DNA of 64,000 nt from Rotaria macrura (taxonomy: Eukaryota > Rotifera > Eurotatoria > Philodinida > Philodinidae), in the NCBI GenBank assembly GCA_900239685.1, contig OENT01000272.1, forward strand, positions 80,550-144,549, in the 5' to 3' direction. Under the pieces are notes generated by a model that was not told where the DNA came from, searched no databases, and saw nothing but the letters and a program-made list of their open reading frames with translations. This document shows, one piece after another, positions 33,462 through 47,634 of this stretch (the stretch's first letter is position 1; every line of letters begins with the position of its first letter). Made by a program: the position numbers and the translations under genes.

Positions 33462-36400
33462 TCATGATAAATGATCATCATTATCACTACTGTCACTCGA
33501 TGAAAGAACTATGACTTCGATATCAGTTGATTGTGATTTATTACTTGGCGATCGTTTTGTTCGTTTTGGATGGCATTGATGATGATGGTGATCATCATCA
33601 TGTGCTGATAATGATAATGTGGAACTAATACTTCGTTTTCGATTTACATTCTGTTCAGTAGTAGTATTATTTGCTAGGAAATCACATGTGATTCTTGCTA
33701 GATCTTGCCAATAATTTCCATTAGTAACATCGGATTCTACTAAAGATTTGAATGAAGTAACATCTAGGTATGATTGATTAGTATTATTTGTTTGTTGTGT
33801 TTCATCAAGAAAGTGATCATGATTGTATAAATCGTTTGTGGAAGGAGTAGTTGGCATAGATGAATTTGTTGTTTGATTATTACTTTCGTCTAGTTCAGTT
33901 TCATCTTTACTTTCATTTCCTGACGAAAGAATAACACAATCACTTGAAACTGATTGACGACGAGATTCTGCAATGAGAAAAACAAATCATGTCAAAGAAA
34001 ATTCCTTTTTTTAAATTAGATACAATCCATACAACATGCATAGATTAATAAACAGTACGTTAAAAGTGTATGTACGAAGCGTTTTGTAAATTTTCATATT
34101 GTTCATTATTCTATGCACACATATGAGTATTAGTTAATTAGAATAGTGCTAATAAAAGACTGAAATATCATAGCTGAAACTAACCTTAGTTTTTATCTAA
34201 CACCCAAGATCACATTGTGATTGTAAAACTTCTAATCAACATCTAGATAGGCTTTATAAAGCACAAAAACATTTCCTACAATGCAATTCAAGATCTACGA
34301 CAAGAAAAAATTCAATCAATAATCGAATACACTAATTACTCGATAGTATCAATCGAAATTCAAAAGCGATTTCAAGATTGTACTAAGATCTATTGAAATC
34401 TGTCTTTTCGTCTTATAGAATGTTAAAAACGGATAACATTTATCTATACAAAGAGGAATATAACTTCGCTTCATAAATATTGGTTAGTATAATAAAGAAT
34501 TCATCTGGAAAATATTTATATTTTTTTCAATTTTTTATGTGCAGATATTCCGACTTCTTCTATTTTTAGTAAGAATCAAACCGAATCCACTCTATGAATA
34601 TGTTATCTTAGTTCTTTTCGATAACAGTAATATTATCTTTTGGTATACATGAAACGTAACATTAACCCAAAGAAAAAAACAAGTTTTGCACAACTTAGGA
34701 AGAATTCAACATTTTTCTTACTAATAATTTAATACACAGCTAACTAGAATATGTCATAAATGTATCGATTAATCAATCATTCATGTACTTTAACTTGTAT
34801 AATTTCTATACGATTATCGTCTCTCGATCAGTTATCATTCAAGAATTCAATCAATGAACTTTATACTAGAACATCTTAACACTTCGTTACTTTCAACTTC
34901 ATGCATAGATATTGTAAATGTAAATTAAACTAAAATAAGTTCCAATCAATCATTTTCAATACTATTTAGTCATTAATTTGTAACCTATGCAGAAGGATCG
35001 TTATGAAGGAGCTTTCCTAAAAAGTCACTGGTTTTTATTAGAAGTGTTACACATTGTATATATTGTTCGTAGCTATTTCTGTATCATATATTTTTACCCT
35101 GCTTCATAAATGAATGTCCTACGCATCTAAGTTCATCTATGGTGGTGATTGTATACGACTTTGATCATCATTGATTTTCGAATGAACATTGTCGGGTCAG
35201 ATAGTAATCGGATTGATTGCATCGATCACTGTCAAGAATAATAGTAGGGCAGTAGATGTGACGATTTTTTAATTTGATATATTCGATAGAGATATGTCTT
35301 AGATATGCGTAGTTTATTTTTAAAGCTTCAAGTGTATTGTTTAGCTCTTAAATTGAAGTTGCATTATCGAATCCATTGGTTAAATGAATCATACCACAGG
35401 TGTGATTTTACGCTAGTTATATTTTGAGAAAGACAAACCGATCGGATTCGAAGCATGAATAAAGTATATTACGTCAGCAAATGTATCGCTCCACTAACTT
35501 GTATGTTCATACTAGAAAATTTGCATGCTTCATTGTTCTCAGATACATTGTCGTAATCGAATGAAAACATACTGCACAAATAGAGTGCCTCTGTGTCAAA
35601 AAATTTGACTTTTCCTTTTCAAGCTATTGACAATTCTGATTCGAAAAAAATGGATCAACTAGATGTTCTATGTTTTGTTTTACTAGTCGAATAAGAAAAT
35701 CTATCGTTGGAAACTCGATTTGCATACGAATCATTCTGATTTTGAAAAGAAATAAATATGCTTAACTTACTGAATATAGACTGATGTATTGATTCATCAT
35801 CTTCATACTCATCATCAGCATCATCGTCATCACTATGATGTACTGAATTGTTAGCAGCAACACCATGTTTTTCTTGTTGAACATTATCAAATATGTACCG
35901 ACAATTGGATAAAATTTCCGTTGACGAATCAATTTCAACAGTTGAACAGTTTGGTGGAACATTCGATATTATAGATTGTAAACGTTTATCAATGCATAGA
36001 TTCTCAAACGTTGCCGGTTTTTTACACAATGGACATGTCCATTGTAAACGTCGTTGATTCATTTGAAGAAATGATCGCAAATCAAAACATGTCAAATGTG
36101 AACAAAACGATGACTTAGCAGGCACAACAATTAACGATTGTGTTATTGGACAAATTAATGAAACACGATGTTGGGTTGCCATTAAACCAGCATCGTTAAT
36201 TTCAATATCACTATCGTGATTCGAAATCGGTATTTGTTGTGGTTCACGGTTCAGAATTCTAGTAAATAAATGATCTAATGAAACACAACGAACAAGTTGA
36301 ATTTTCAATGTGTAAGATTTCGGCAAGTTTTTCAGCGACATATTCATCGGTGCTTGTAGCCAATGGTAGTTTAGTATATTTTGAATGTTAGATTTTGGTA

Positions 36401-37182
36401 TTAGTCTATCTGTTATATCCGTTGGAAATACAAGCGAATGTGCTTGTGAACCGACAGTTTTCGATGTATTATTATTGATAACTGTTTGACCCTAGAAAAA
36501 TTGAATGTGTATCTTTCGTTCCTTATGAATTATAATGTGTAAACTTACATTACATTGAAGGAATAAGTAAGGTGGTAGAACATCATTTTGCTTTTCCGAT
36601 ATAATTGTTGGCGTTAGACGAAGTAAAACTTTAGCGAAACCTTTTAGGATGATATCAATATCGAAATCAGTTAAATTAAAACGTAAAGGAGAAAATGAAT
36701 TCCATTCTACAGGTATATTGACACATTCAATCATACGAAGTTGATCATAGAAAGGTAAATAAACATTTTGTACAAGGTTGGGTAATGGCAGAGTTTCAAT
36801 TGATGGATTCGGCGATAAAATAACTGCATGTTGATTATGATAGTCACGTGAAGAAGATGATACAGGAAGATTAAATGTTGGACGAGGCTGTCGAATGGAA
36901 TTGAATCGTGTCATATGTATTTGATGAATTTTATTCATTAATTGAGGAGTTAAATTGGAACATATAAGAATATTGCAACGTTGTAATAATTCACGTTTAT
37001 TACCTTGTCGTGAAAGACGTGCATATTCGAGTAGAGCCTATAGTACATATACATATACACAATCTATAGTGCATAGGTGAAAAAGAAGAAACTATAGGTT
37101 TTACTTGTAAATCTGGTACACGATAACTTTTGATTATGTCAAGTGCGTTTTCTTTTAATTGAAAACTTGGCAATGCATTCAT
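33462..37182 (-). CDS. PIAS: PIAS-family E3 SUMO ligase (SAP, PINIT, SP-RING)
   Basis: PIAS proteins transfer SUMO from UBC9 to nuclear substrates and regulate transcription. Exons (minus): 37182-37105, 37037-36549, 36491-35771, 33967-33462; 1794 nt, 597 residues. The SAP domain lies at ~10-60 (IIKSYRVPDLQALLEYARLS, GNKRELLQRC). The PINIT region starts at LPFYDQLRMIE (~115) and continues into exon 3 (SYTLKIQLVRCVS). The SP-RING at ~310-365 has its zinc ligands: VSLICPITQSLIVVPAKSSF, CSHLTCFD, QMNQRRLQWTCPLCKKP. C-terminal SUMO-interacting-like motifs with acidic/Ser flanks are DCVILSSGNES and VIVLSSSDSSD. His-rich and basic patches (DDDHHHHQ, HPKRTKR) lie before the last SIM. The third intron is 1.8 kb (33968-35770) with nothing recognised. 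Confidence 0.93.
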
Positions 37183-40100
37183 TTTTTTCCTTACAATATA
37201 AATCGTGTATAATAAATAATAAAATATTATGTTTCCTAACTTTTATATATAAAACGAGTTGAAAAAATAAAATTCATTGTATATTCCACTAAGAACAGAA
37301 GAGAAGGACACGTTATGATTCGTCTATATTTATCATGAAATTTTTCTTTTTGTTGGCTGTTTTCTTAGGTTGGTGAAATTCGACTGCAAAGATAGTCACT
37401 ATTGACGTATCGTTGTAAAAAAAGATCCTAATACAAATACTGGAAATAATTAACTCGATTTTTTGTTCATTTAATGAAAAATCGATTCATTTATTGTTAT
37501 ATTTCGTGCCAACTTCTAGTGCTATCTATCGTTTTGCAAGACCGGCGCACGTTTATTAGCCATATATGCATTCATAAAAGTATAGATGTGAAAAAGAAAG
37601 AAAGGCAGAATTGAATTCATGAAAGTCGAGAGTAAAGAAGAAAAAAAAGAAATATACTTAGAAATTTATTGGAGTAGGGAAAAAAACATTTCTTTCCTAT
37701 TTCCCTGTGTTTGTTCATGCCCTGTACGGGAAATCATTCATTATATCAATCGCATTCGGATTGAAGCTGTGCACATTTATGAGATCTGAATCTAAAAATC
37801 GTACAACACAATTCAATGTTGAAATCTGTCCTAGTTCTATACATGTAAAATGTAATATGAAGTCTTTCTAGAGGGTGGTCGCATTCATCCACTATTGTTG
37901 TAGAGAATTGATCTTTATATAATTATTCTTATCGAATACTGTGCTCGTAGAAAAAAGAATTTTTCAATGGTACCTTGCGACACAGCCTAGATATGAGTTT
38001 TGATGATTTTCGTTGCTTGTGCTAGTTACAGATATTATTGATGTTCCGATTGTAAGACATAATAATGATAAGTGTATATTTCCTTATTTATTTTCATTGA
38101 TCGATTGATTCTATATTTCAATGACAGAATACAAAGTAAATCGATAGACTTGCAATTATTCAGATTCTACGACTTGTCTCTGCGGTAAAGCTCGAAGTTA
38201 AACATTAAGTTTTAGCTTTCTTCTAGTACAACATTCATTGAAGGTAGCTTCCAGTGATATACCCATGAGATTCAAATAGAAACTACTGTCCTGCGCTATA
38301 GTTGTTATTTATCACAGGGGATTACTTTATCTTATGCATTCAGGAATATAATGTGTAATTATCGTTTTACGTTTTTCTACTGTCATTTTATCCGAGAGTA
38401 ATTCGAAAGGCAGAACGAAAATCTCTCTTGATATATGATGCATGACAGCCTTCATCTGACATTTACTATGGTCTTAAGAGAATTTGAATTCCTAACTTAT
38501 ATAGCTCGATACTTCGTCAGCATTTGTTTTCACAACATCTCATAGTTGTGTGCTCATTCGGGAATGAGCAATCAGCTGATATGATAAGCTCTTCTCAGTA
38601 AGTCTTCAGAACTCGTTTGGATCGCTACAGTGCATGCAGTCTTGAATCAAAAGCGTTTTATTAGTTAGAAGACTTCTCTTTCTAGAAAGGCTTTATGTAT
38701 CTGCTGTTCAGTTTGTTTTTTTCGGACCTATTCCCATGAAATTTACTGAATAATTTTAACTATTTCAACGTAATGATTCACAATCTGAATTTGATTGCAA
38801 ACATAAAGCTAGTCTATTGTGTGCATCCAGAATTTATATTTCAAATATCTTCGTTTCGACTGACATGGAAACAGCATAGAGAATTTATTAATACATTCGG
38901 CAATTTGAAATAGTTTGTACGTTACTGTTGAACGTCACAGTGACAATGATGCAGTTCATTGTTCGATCGATTCAAAAGCTGATTTTTTTGGAAAATGGAT
39001 CTTAATCTTAAGATTTTTTATTTATTAGGTCAATTCTAAATGGGTTTTCATCTCTATGAATCTCGCAAATCGAGATATATTACTGCTTGAAAAATATGCA
39101 TCATTCATCATTGTACTGCGGCTCATTAAATTTGCTTTTTTTCTTCAATTGCATCTGTAATATTATGAGAAAATCATCGTATTAATTATTTCTATCTGTG
39201 CACTCTTATTTAACAAGTATCCCAGTTGTTCACCAATAAGTATGAACGCAATGCCCAGAGTCACAAAAGTTTATTGGCAATGACGCGAAGTTTTCTTTCA
39301 GGTGAAAATAATATTTTTTACGATTGAAAAAATGCACAGCTACTTGCTTGAAGAAATTCCTAATGCATAAAAAACCTTGTTGAAAATCATATTTGCTTGA
39401 AATAATTACCTTAATCGATATCATATTTTACTTTCAATGCTCTGCGTCTGCTTAAATTTGAGTGAATATTGTAAATAAATGTTTGTGTTTTTCTTGTGAT
39501 TTCAATCGTTTCATTCATATGAGGACACATGAAACCGAAGCAAATCCTATTTCAAGAATTAATTAATATTTTCAAGATGACACATCATATATCATGATCG
39601 AATGAGGTCATCTCTTTCTCGATTCCATGTTATATATATCCTTGGTCTTTGTAGTTCTTATAATTCAATATGTTACCATATTAATGTAACTTTTATATTT
39701 AATAAGTGTGGAATAAAATATACGTTCTATGAGAACTCTTGAATTTTTTTTCAGTCATTGACAAAAAAATTCTCATTTTTGTTCTTCGCTTTTTCTCCTA
39801 CTTTATTATTCGTGTAACTGCACGGCTTTTTCTTTGTTATTAGAAGTCGAATATACAAACAATCATGAAATATTGACAACGATTGTAAACAGAACAATAT
39901 TGACAGTGTACATATGTCTTAGGAATAGAAACACAAAAAAATTAATAATAAAGAACGAGTAAACAACTAACTTGTTACTATCATCATCTTAAAAAACGCT
40001 AACAAGTATGCAAATTTTTATTCATTTTAATCTAATTAAATACAGATAGTACAGCAAGATTTAGAAATATTTTCCCAGATGATATTTTCTTTATTACATC

Positions 40101-40988
40101 AATAATCGAAAGATTCATAGATGAATTTATCAATGAGCTTTCTATAATTAGACAGGCGACACTGTTTGATTGATATTATGCATTTCGAATTTGCGAGCAT
40201 TCGTTATTTTCATTAGTATAAAAATGTAGTATATTGAATGTCTATCGACTACGGCTGAATTAGAAGAGAAATTCGTTAATGTTGTGAACACAGCAAAAGT
40301 CAGACAGAAAATGAATTTTCTTTCTATGACTTTACATTTTCCTTTCATTCCTCTCGTCCACGAACGCATTTGTTTGTGTGTGCACCAGCAGTAGAATCGA
40401 GTGACGAGAACAATTTACTTGTCAAAAAAGTAGCTCTATCGACCGATGTCGTTTATTTCTACTGACGTTTCTTTTCTTGAAACAGGACTTGCTCACACGT
40501 ATATTTTTTAATAAACTTCGATGTACTACATGTTAGATGTAATGTAAGTATAGTGGAAAAAGGAAAAATATCAAAAGATAGAAAAATAGATAGATTAATC
40601 TGGACGATAGGAAAAAAAGAAGAAAAATGAGAGAAGAAAACACTACACTTCATCGTCTAGAACAACGAAGCAACCGGCGCAAATGAGAATGCACACAATA
40701 CCTTTCAACTCTCTCTCTTCATTTACACAGATGCAGAACATACATGTGGAGCTTACACAAAACGACCCTTTTCTTCTATTCTCTTCTCTCGCTTTTTTTC
40801 GTTCCCGTTTTATGTCTGATGATGAAGAATTTTGTGTGCGTGACCGTCGTTGAAGCGGGCGTGTATCATTTTTTCCTCTTCTGTTCTTGTACATACGGAG
40901 AGAATGTGTATATTATGTTCAATCATAAGGTAACAATTCGTCATATATCTGTGTTTAGATAAAACAATTTTCATTAGAAATAAAAAAC
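37183..40988. other. Intergenic between divergent PIAS and RBPMS genes
   Basis: This 3.8-kb divergent flank must hold both promoters and 5' UTRs. Two adjacent perfect hairpins occur at 38531-38570. Short ORFs show no family features. I see no other gene. Confidence 0.5.
38531..38570. repeat. Two adjacent perfect hairpins
   Basis: CACAAC...GTTGTG (38531-38550, 8-nt loop) is immediately followed by TGCTCATTC-GG-GAATGAGCA (38551-38570). They abut without spacing in otherwise featureless sequence. Confidence 0.45.
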
Positions 40989-43900
40989 ATGACATCGTCT
41001 TCTTCAACGTATTTTCTACCAGAACCATCAACATCGTTTATTGGTGCGAAATCAATTCTGATAAAACAATCGTCACCAACGCCGCATCACTCTGTTCACC
41101 ATCAATTTCAACATCCACTTCATCGACCTCATCCACCATCAATGAATTCACATCAACACATTGTGAAATCAATCCCTACTAATGATACATTTCATTCATT
41201 AAGTGTTAATAATATCAATAATGGTAATTCACTATTAACATCAAATAGTAATAACACACCATCAGTATTGACGACGAATAATAATGATGAGATCAGTGGT
41301 AATTTGAATGGTCATAGTCTTTCGCAAAGTATGGAATCAATAAATAATATTGGCTTACAAGATGATGAGGTAAGATGAATAGCTACATGTATATACTTGT
41401 TAAAGGGACCTGAAACAGGTACTATTCTAATTGTTCTAATATCTAACAATTTAGCTTCTTGTCTATCATTCTTTTTCTTCTTATTTTATGTATACATATA
41501 TATATATATATACATATGTCAAGATTCCAATCGTTAATTGTTTTCTAACAAAACTGTTGTCTATCGTTACGTTTATCAAAGAAATTGCTCGAGCGAAGAA
41601 AGGAATTTTAAATCGCTTGATGTTCTTTGTGTAATATCGATTAAGGTATTAAGATTCTTTCTTATTTGTTCATTCCGGACACAGAAAAAGAACTTAATGA
41701 TTCATAAAAAAAAAAGAAATTCAACGTTAAGGAAAAATACAAAATACTATTTAGTTGACATGCAAATATGTGTGTAAACTTCGTAAATGAACTAATTTAT
41801 GTAGAATGATAGAAAGCTTTAGACAAAGAACAGATTTCCTTTTCTTCTAATAATAATCAAGTTGCGTTTATTTTACATTTCATTTATTTCTTGTTTATCG
41901 ACTTTGCAATTTCTAACCATGCAAATGCTGCCTATGTTAGCCTACGGACCTATGAACAAGTAAGACAAAGATAAACGTAGTACATAAGTTTTTACTTCTT
42001 ACAGAAAATAATTTCGTTGATATTCGCATATGTATACGTATGAGAGTGTTTCTATTTATCTCTGTGTGTATATTTTTGTCTTTTTAATACTCAAAGAAAA
42101 TGGGGACGTATGAGATGAGAAAACTTACGCATGACTGATGATCCTTGCCGATCTTCGATGCTTTTTTGCTTATTACATTATTGACTTTATTGCGAGCATA
42201 TGTAGTTAATGGGCGACAAGACGGAAGACGCGACCGAGCGTATACTAATTGCTAAAACGCACAGCTGCTCTTTTTAACAACTCGGTAAATGAATCAGGAA
42301 TACAAGCAAGCTTTAGTAAATGATAAAGATGACGTTCTTTCTAGAAAGAAAAGAAAAATTGGTGCTAAATCTATTTCTTGAAATATAAATACATTTATAT
42401 AAGGAAATTATTCTTAAGAAGATGAACAAGAACGACCATGATATACTGGAAAAATAATACTGCAAGACTTGTTCGTTTTCTTTGTTTTTAATACTTGTCG
42501 GAAGTTCGTCATTTTCTGACATATTATTATCATCATGTTAGTCTTTCCGTTTTTTTCAAATGTAAGAGACTTATTCTTTTATATTGAAAAGACAAATAGG
42601 TTAGATCTAGAGCCCCTANAACTATTGTATTACCTACGCATATATTCACTTGTTGAATAATTAACTACGAGAGACAAAGAATAGGAAAAAATCACATGAT
42701 ACTCATCGTTATGTTACTCTCTTTGACACTTAAATGTAAATGAATTTGTAGATGCTTGAGGGTGAAACTTTTATTCTTAAAGAGAAACTAGTTCAAAGAA
42801 CATGATTGAAATATGAAAAGAAAAAGCAAAAGAGAACCATATGGAATTATGATTTGTAATATATGAGAACAATACTCATCGTTCTCTGTATAGAACAAAA
42901 CAATGGAATATCAAGAAAAAAATACATCGACTACGATAATTCCATTCATAGAATCTCTCTGCTTTTTCTTTTTCTCGTATTTATATATATATATATATAT
43001 ATATGTCTCATTTGTACACGGGAATATCGTATATAACATACTCCAACAAAGAACAACTAAACTATAATACAGAGTCAGTTTTTGCGTATCATTACTATTA
43101 TTATTACGATTGTCATAATTGCTATGGAACTAAATGTACACAATGAAGAAATAAATAATAATAGAAATGAAACGGATTCTAGGTAAGAACTAATATTTCA
43201 AAGTAACTAATTGCTTTTTTTTATCATCGGGTATAACCAATTGTGAGTATCGATTTACTCGCTCGATAAATCCATATCATGTAATCGATCAGACTTCATA
43301 TTTATTCTTCTGCAAGAATATACATATATAAAGAATCATGTTTATATGATGGTCTCATTTACAATAAGGCAATCATTAACTATGCTATAGTTAAACAATA
43401 ATCAGTGATTCGTATAGGTCTTCAAATTGCGAAGATAATTTCACTGATCAAATCGTATGAATTACCTATTGAAAATGAAATAGGTACGTAGGAGTTATGA
43501 TGAAATAGAAACATCAGATTGATTTTTTTTTCTCGAACATTTTGAATCATTCATTATTAATTCGAGTATTGTGTGCAATGATTTCTTTTTGCTGTATGTA
43601 ATTGAAAACGGTTTCCGATTAAAGACTACCGTTCAGTTGCAGTTACTTTAGGGTACATTAAGCTTTTCTGGATGTGACAAGTGATCGAGCTATTCCGTCG
43701 TTCCGATCGATTTCTTTTTCTTTTCTCCATTTTTTTTACCAATCGATTTCCGTTTTTTTTCTCTTTTTTTTGTGACTACATTTAAAATGTTTTCTCGTTG
43801 GAATACTTTTTTTTTAAACGGAAGAAGTAGTAGAGTGTCGAAGAAAAAAAAGAAGAAAAACTTTCTATCGTTTTTCTTCCTTCTCTTATTCATTGAAAAT

Positions 43901-46900
43901 ACAACAAAAGTGAGCAATTGCACTTTATTTAGTTCCTCTCGCGTTACACCTATTTATATTGATATCATGATTCGATTACGATTCTAGCAGCAAACAAAAG
44001 AACAATACTATAACAAATATTTAGTAACATCCTCGTTTCTTTTTTTAACAATACTTTTTAATCATTTGAATTCTATTGATTGTCAGGGTGAACAGGTATA
44101 TATAGAAGAGAAAAACAGATTTTTTTAAATTTTTTTCGTTGATCACTATCAATTCGTTCTACTATATATATTGTCTGTTGTTATAGTCATTGTTACACGA
44201 TGAAAAGTTCGACTGATGAACTGAATGAAGTAAGTAACGACATTAGATTTACACTACAACAACATATTCGAATCACATTCACATATGATTGGCACGTAAC
44301 CCTTACAAGCACTTTTTTAGTGAATGAAACTTTTGCACTAGCATCACCATCTTCACAATAATAAATATTCGAATAAAAAACATCAACCATCTTAAATTAG
44401 TCTATCTTCTGCTAAGAAAAGTCGCTATGAATTTCTATCCAAAACAACACAAAATTAGTACTTCATTTGTTTTTTCACTGCTTTGTTTTGTGTGTTCTGC
44501 ACTTCAACACTAGGAAAAAGATTCTGATAAATATCACATTTTTTTGTATCTTTTGATTGAGATAAATATTCCCTCGATAATGATTATGATAAATAAGCAT
44601 TAACAGATTGTTTGTTATCCAATATCTTGAAAATGAAGAGAAATGATTATCTTATATAAATCGACAGAATGTATCGATGTTATATAGAGGTTGACATGGT
44701 TAACATAATACTGTCATTATCTTTCACAGATCATTAGTTACCCTTTTACGCGAAAGACTTTTTGTGAAATATCATTTCTTGTTTGAAGTTCAGAACTATC
44801 TTTCTCGCTTTAGTTTCTTGCCCTTCCCCTAAAAGACAAAACATAATAAAAGTAAATCGATTTTTTATTTATTCCCCTACTGGATGACTTGTGATGCAAC
44901 AAATTTGATTATACTTTTCTTTTCCTATTTAAATGTATAGTAATATTTTCTTCAATGTACATTCGTTGTAAATCTCTATACTTTTGTTGTCAATTATTGA
45001 TCCATGAAATTCAATTAGCTCGAATGAAAACTGCATCGTTACTGTCACTGTTATTATGATTATTATTCTTTTTTTTTCCATAGTAATTTTTTCAAGTATG
45101 TGTATATACATAGAAATGTCATTGTAATTGTCCTGGCAAGTCAGAGGTAAATCTTACTGAAATAAAATAATGCAAACGATGCATATATTCTTTTTAATAT
45201 ATGAAAGAAACAGACGTAGTTCCCATTGCTCATTAACGAGTTAGAAAAGTCTACATGTATCGACACGCCCGGCGCACATATGCAAGTTAGATCAACATTT
45301 CGCCTTGTTCTCTTTATTATTGTCCATTGTATAAACAATATAGTTTTTTTTCATCACTGAAATTCTTTTTTTCTGTCTGTCTCCCTTTTTTTTTCTTGTC
45401 GTCGATACTTGTCTTCACACGCCGCATCATTTGCTCTTCATTTCTTTGTTAATAAGAACTGTTCACTTCAAGTGTGTCACTCACTTCCTCTCGTTCTTTT
45501 TTCGTTGTCCTTTATTCTGTTGATCAAAAACATTACGAAACTTTTTCATCTTAACATTTTGATTGTCATATACATGCATATTTAAAACTTACAAGAGAGA
45601 AGGAGATGACACATGAGAAAGTAGTTGAAAATGGTAGTGTCACAGCGAGCATCAACAACAAATTACACCAGTTGAATAGTGAGAAAATGCATTTGGTGTA
45701 TCGACGACCGGTAGGTTTGCGTGTGTATCTGTGTGTTAGAATAATTCAAGCAAAAGCTATTGTTTCTCTTGCATATTCTGAGCATATGCAATAATCACTT
45801 GTCTATTGTAGGTTCGAACTTTATTCGTATCTGGTTTACCAATGGATGCTAAGCCACGAGAACTGTATCTTCTCTTTCGAGGATTCAAAGTAAGTTTGAA
45901 GTATTTAATACATAGATAATGGTGTACTATAGTCATTAGAGAATTGTCTGTTGAATGATTGAATAGATAATTGAATAGGACAAGTGTAACTTTGGTTGTT
46001 TCTTTTAATATATATATATATATATATATATTGCATATATGTGTGTGTATGTGCCTGTATTTGTAGGGTTACGAAGGAAGTCTACTTAAAGTGACAAATA
46101 AAAATGGTAAAAACTTATCACCTGTCGGATTTGTTACATTTGCTAGTCGTCTTGATGCTGAAACGGCTAAACAAGAACTTACAGTAGTATTTTCTAATAT
46201 AAAAGAAGAAAAATATGAATTACTTGACTAATAAATACATTAGGGAGTTCGATTCGATCCGGATCTTCCCGCAACGCTTCGACTTGAATTTGCTAAATCA
46301 AATACAAAAGTACAGAAACCTAAACATCCCAATCAAAATGCATTAACAGCTGCGACTCAACAATTTATTCAAATCCCTCGTAAGATATACTTCTTAACAC
46401 AAACTCAAACGCCAAACGTGACGATTGTAATTCGTTGTTTTCATTTTGTATGTAGAAGAACTTGGTGCCGCATTTTTTCCTACTGATACGTGGGGTCAAC
46501 CATTAGCTTTTGATCTAGCTTCAGCTGGGCTTCATCATCCAGCACTATTACATACGGCACTGCATGGGCCACCAATGGTAGGTTTGTCTTTCTTATCATT
46601 GCTGAACAAAAAAACATAGAAAAAGCATTATATTATTTAAGTTCTTGAGATCGTAGTCATGTTCAGTGTAAGTATCGATATTAGCTAATCAGGCACAACA
46701 TCCACTACCACAATTCATTTCAAATGGACACGACCATTGTTTTTTTTTCTTCAAACTTACTTCAATATGAACAGTATTAACTATTCATATACACTGATAA
46801 GAGCATCAAAAAAAAATACTGTACACCCACTATAATGTGTGAAAAAAATATATCATCTTCGATTATAAGCTCGCGCTTATTAAAAACTATTCACAAATTT

Positions 46901-47234
46901 GCTTGGAACACTATTATGACATACCAATCTATGTGTCCCACAATGAATACATTTCTAGTCTTTTTTTCCCTTCTTTTTGTATAGGGTTTGGGTCATCCAA
47001 TGTCAGGAACAGCAACTATGACTCAATTACAACAATCGAATCCAGGCGTTGCTGTTGCCAATGGACAATTGAATGGAGGATGCTCAACATTATTTTTAAC
47101 GGGAATTCCTGAACATGACTTTAAGAATATGTCATTTGCTTTGTAAGTTAAATAATCATGAAAAATTAATTGAATCAAAAGTAAGAAATTAATGTTGCGC
47201 TTTTCTTTTTGAAAGGCCTGGAAAAGCTCTTTGA
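40989..47234 (+). CDS. RBPMS: RBPMS/couch potato-type RRM RNA-binding protein
   Basis: These proteins dimerise through one RRM and bind paired CAC motifs to control splicing and mRNA localisation. Exons: 40989-41369, 45812-45889, 46067-46183, 46244-46379, 46456-46577, 46985-47142, 47216-47234; 336 residues. Exon 1a encodes a disordered Ser/His/Asn-rich region. The RRM (~128-205) reads [58 protein letters not shown] and [16 protein letters not shown], nearly the family consensus. After it come the couch-potato-like stretch ([36 protein letters not shown]) and [17 protein letters not shown]. If the last GT (47143) is not used, translation stops at 47146 (331 residues). If it is, TGA at 47232 ends the protein, but the same frame stays open to 47387. 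The 4.2-kb first intron contains the alternative first exon 45606-45710 and one ambiguous base (42619). Confidence 0.93.
42982..43004. repeat. (AT)n microsatellite
   Basis: An uninterrupted TA dinucleotide run in the long first intron of RBPMS. Confidence 0.8.
45606..45710 (+). other. Alternative first coding exon (1b) of RBPMS
   Basis: The ATG opens 35 codons ([35 protein letters not shown]). They end exactly at a good donor (CCG|gtaggt) in phase 0, the phase needed by exon 2 at 45812. Use of this exon gives a 244-residue isoform without the long disordered N terminus. A C/T-rich stretch upstream (45380-45500) could be its promoter. Confidence 0.6.
46008..46031. repeat. (AT)n microsatellite
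   Basis: A TA dinucleotide run in the short intron between the two RRM-coding exons of RBPMS, followed by a GT-rich tract. Confidence 0.8.
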
Positions 47235-47387
47235 CAATCAGCATGTGATTCACATGATGATTCTTCATCAATGAACGATAAACAAAAAGTTCTTTCTACT
47301 CTTAATAATCAACAACAAATATTACTCAAACGATTCATTGATGAAAACTTGAATAATGATAATCATATGAAACGTCTACGACAGTGA
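47235..47387 (+). other. Coding-like 3' extension of RBPMS after an in-frame TGA
   Basis: Directly after TGA the frame continues for 50 codons (QSACDSHDDSSSMNDKQKVL, STLNNQQQILLKRFIDENLN ...) to TGA at 47385. The composition matches the gene (Asn/Gln/Ser-rich) and then a basic end (MKRLRQ). It may be a readthrough extension, a recent nonsense mutation, a base error, or an extra exon reached by unseen splicing. Confidence 0.45.
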
Positions 47388-47634
47388 TAATATGGAATCT
47401 CATGTTGAATCACAAACGCTGTCTCTTCTTTCTTTCTTTCTGTCTTTTTTCTTATCTTCTTCTTTTTTTTTGTATAGTGTATGTAAGGCAACATTTATTG
47501 GTACATGTATTTTGTTTTGGTTTTTTTCTTATTTTCCGTCCATTTGCGAGCTGCATTTTGTTTTGTTGAGGCGTTTTTGTTTGATTTTGTAAAAGAGAAA
47601 AAAAAACAAAGAGAATATGAAAGAGAATAGTAGT

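Noticed and set aside
43690..43987. Lys/Phe-rich ORFs on both strands in the RBPMS intron
   Set aside because: They arise from homopurine/homopyrimidine runs and carry no domain or splice support.
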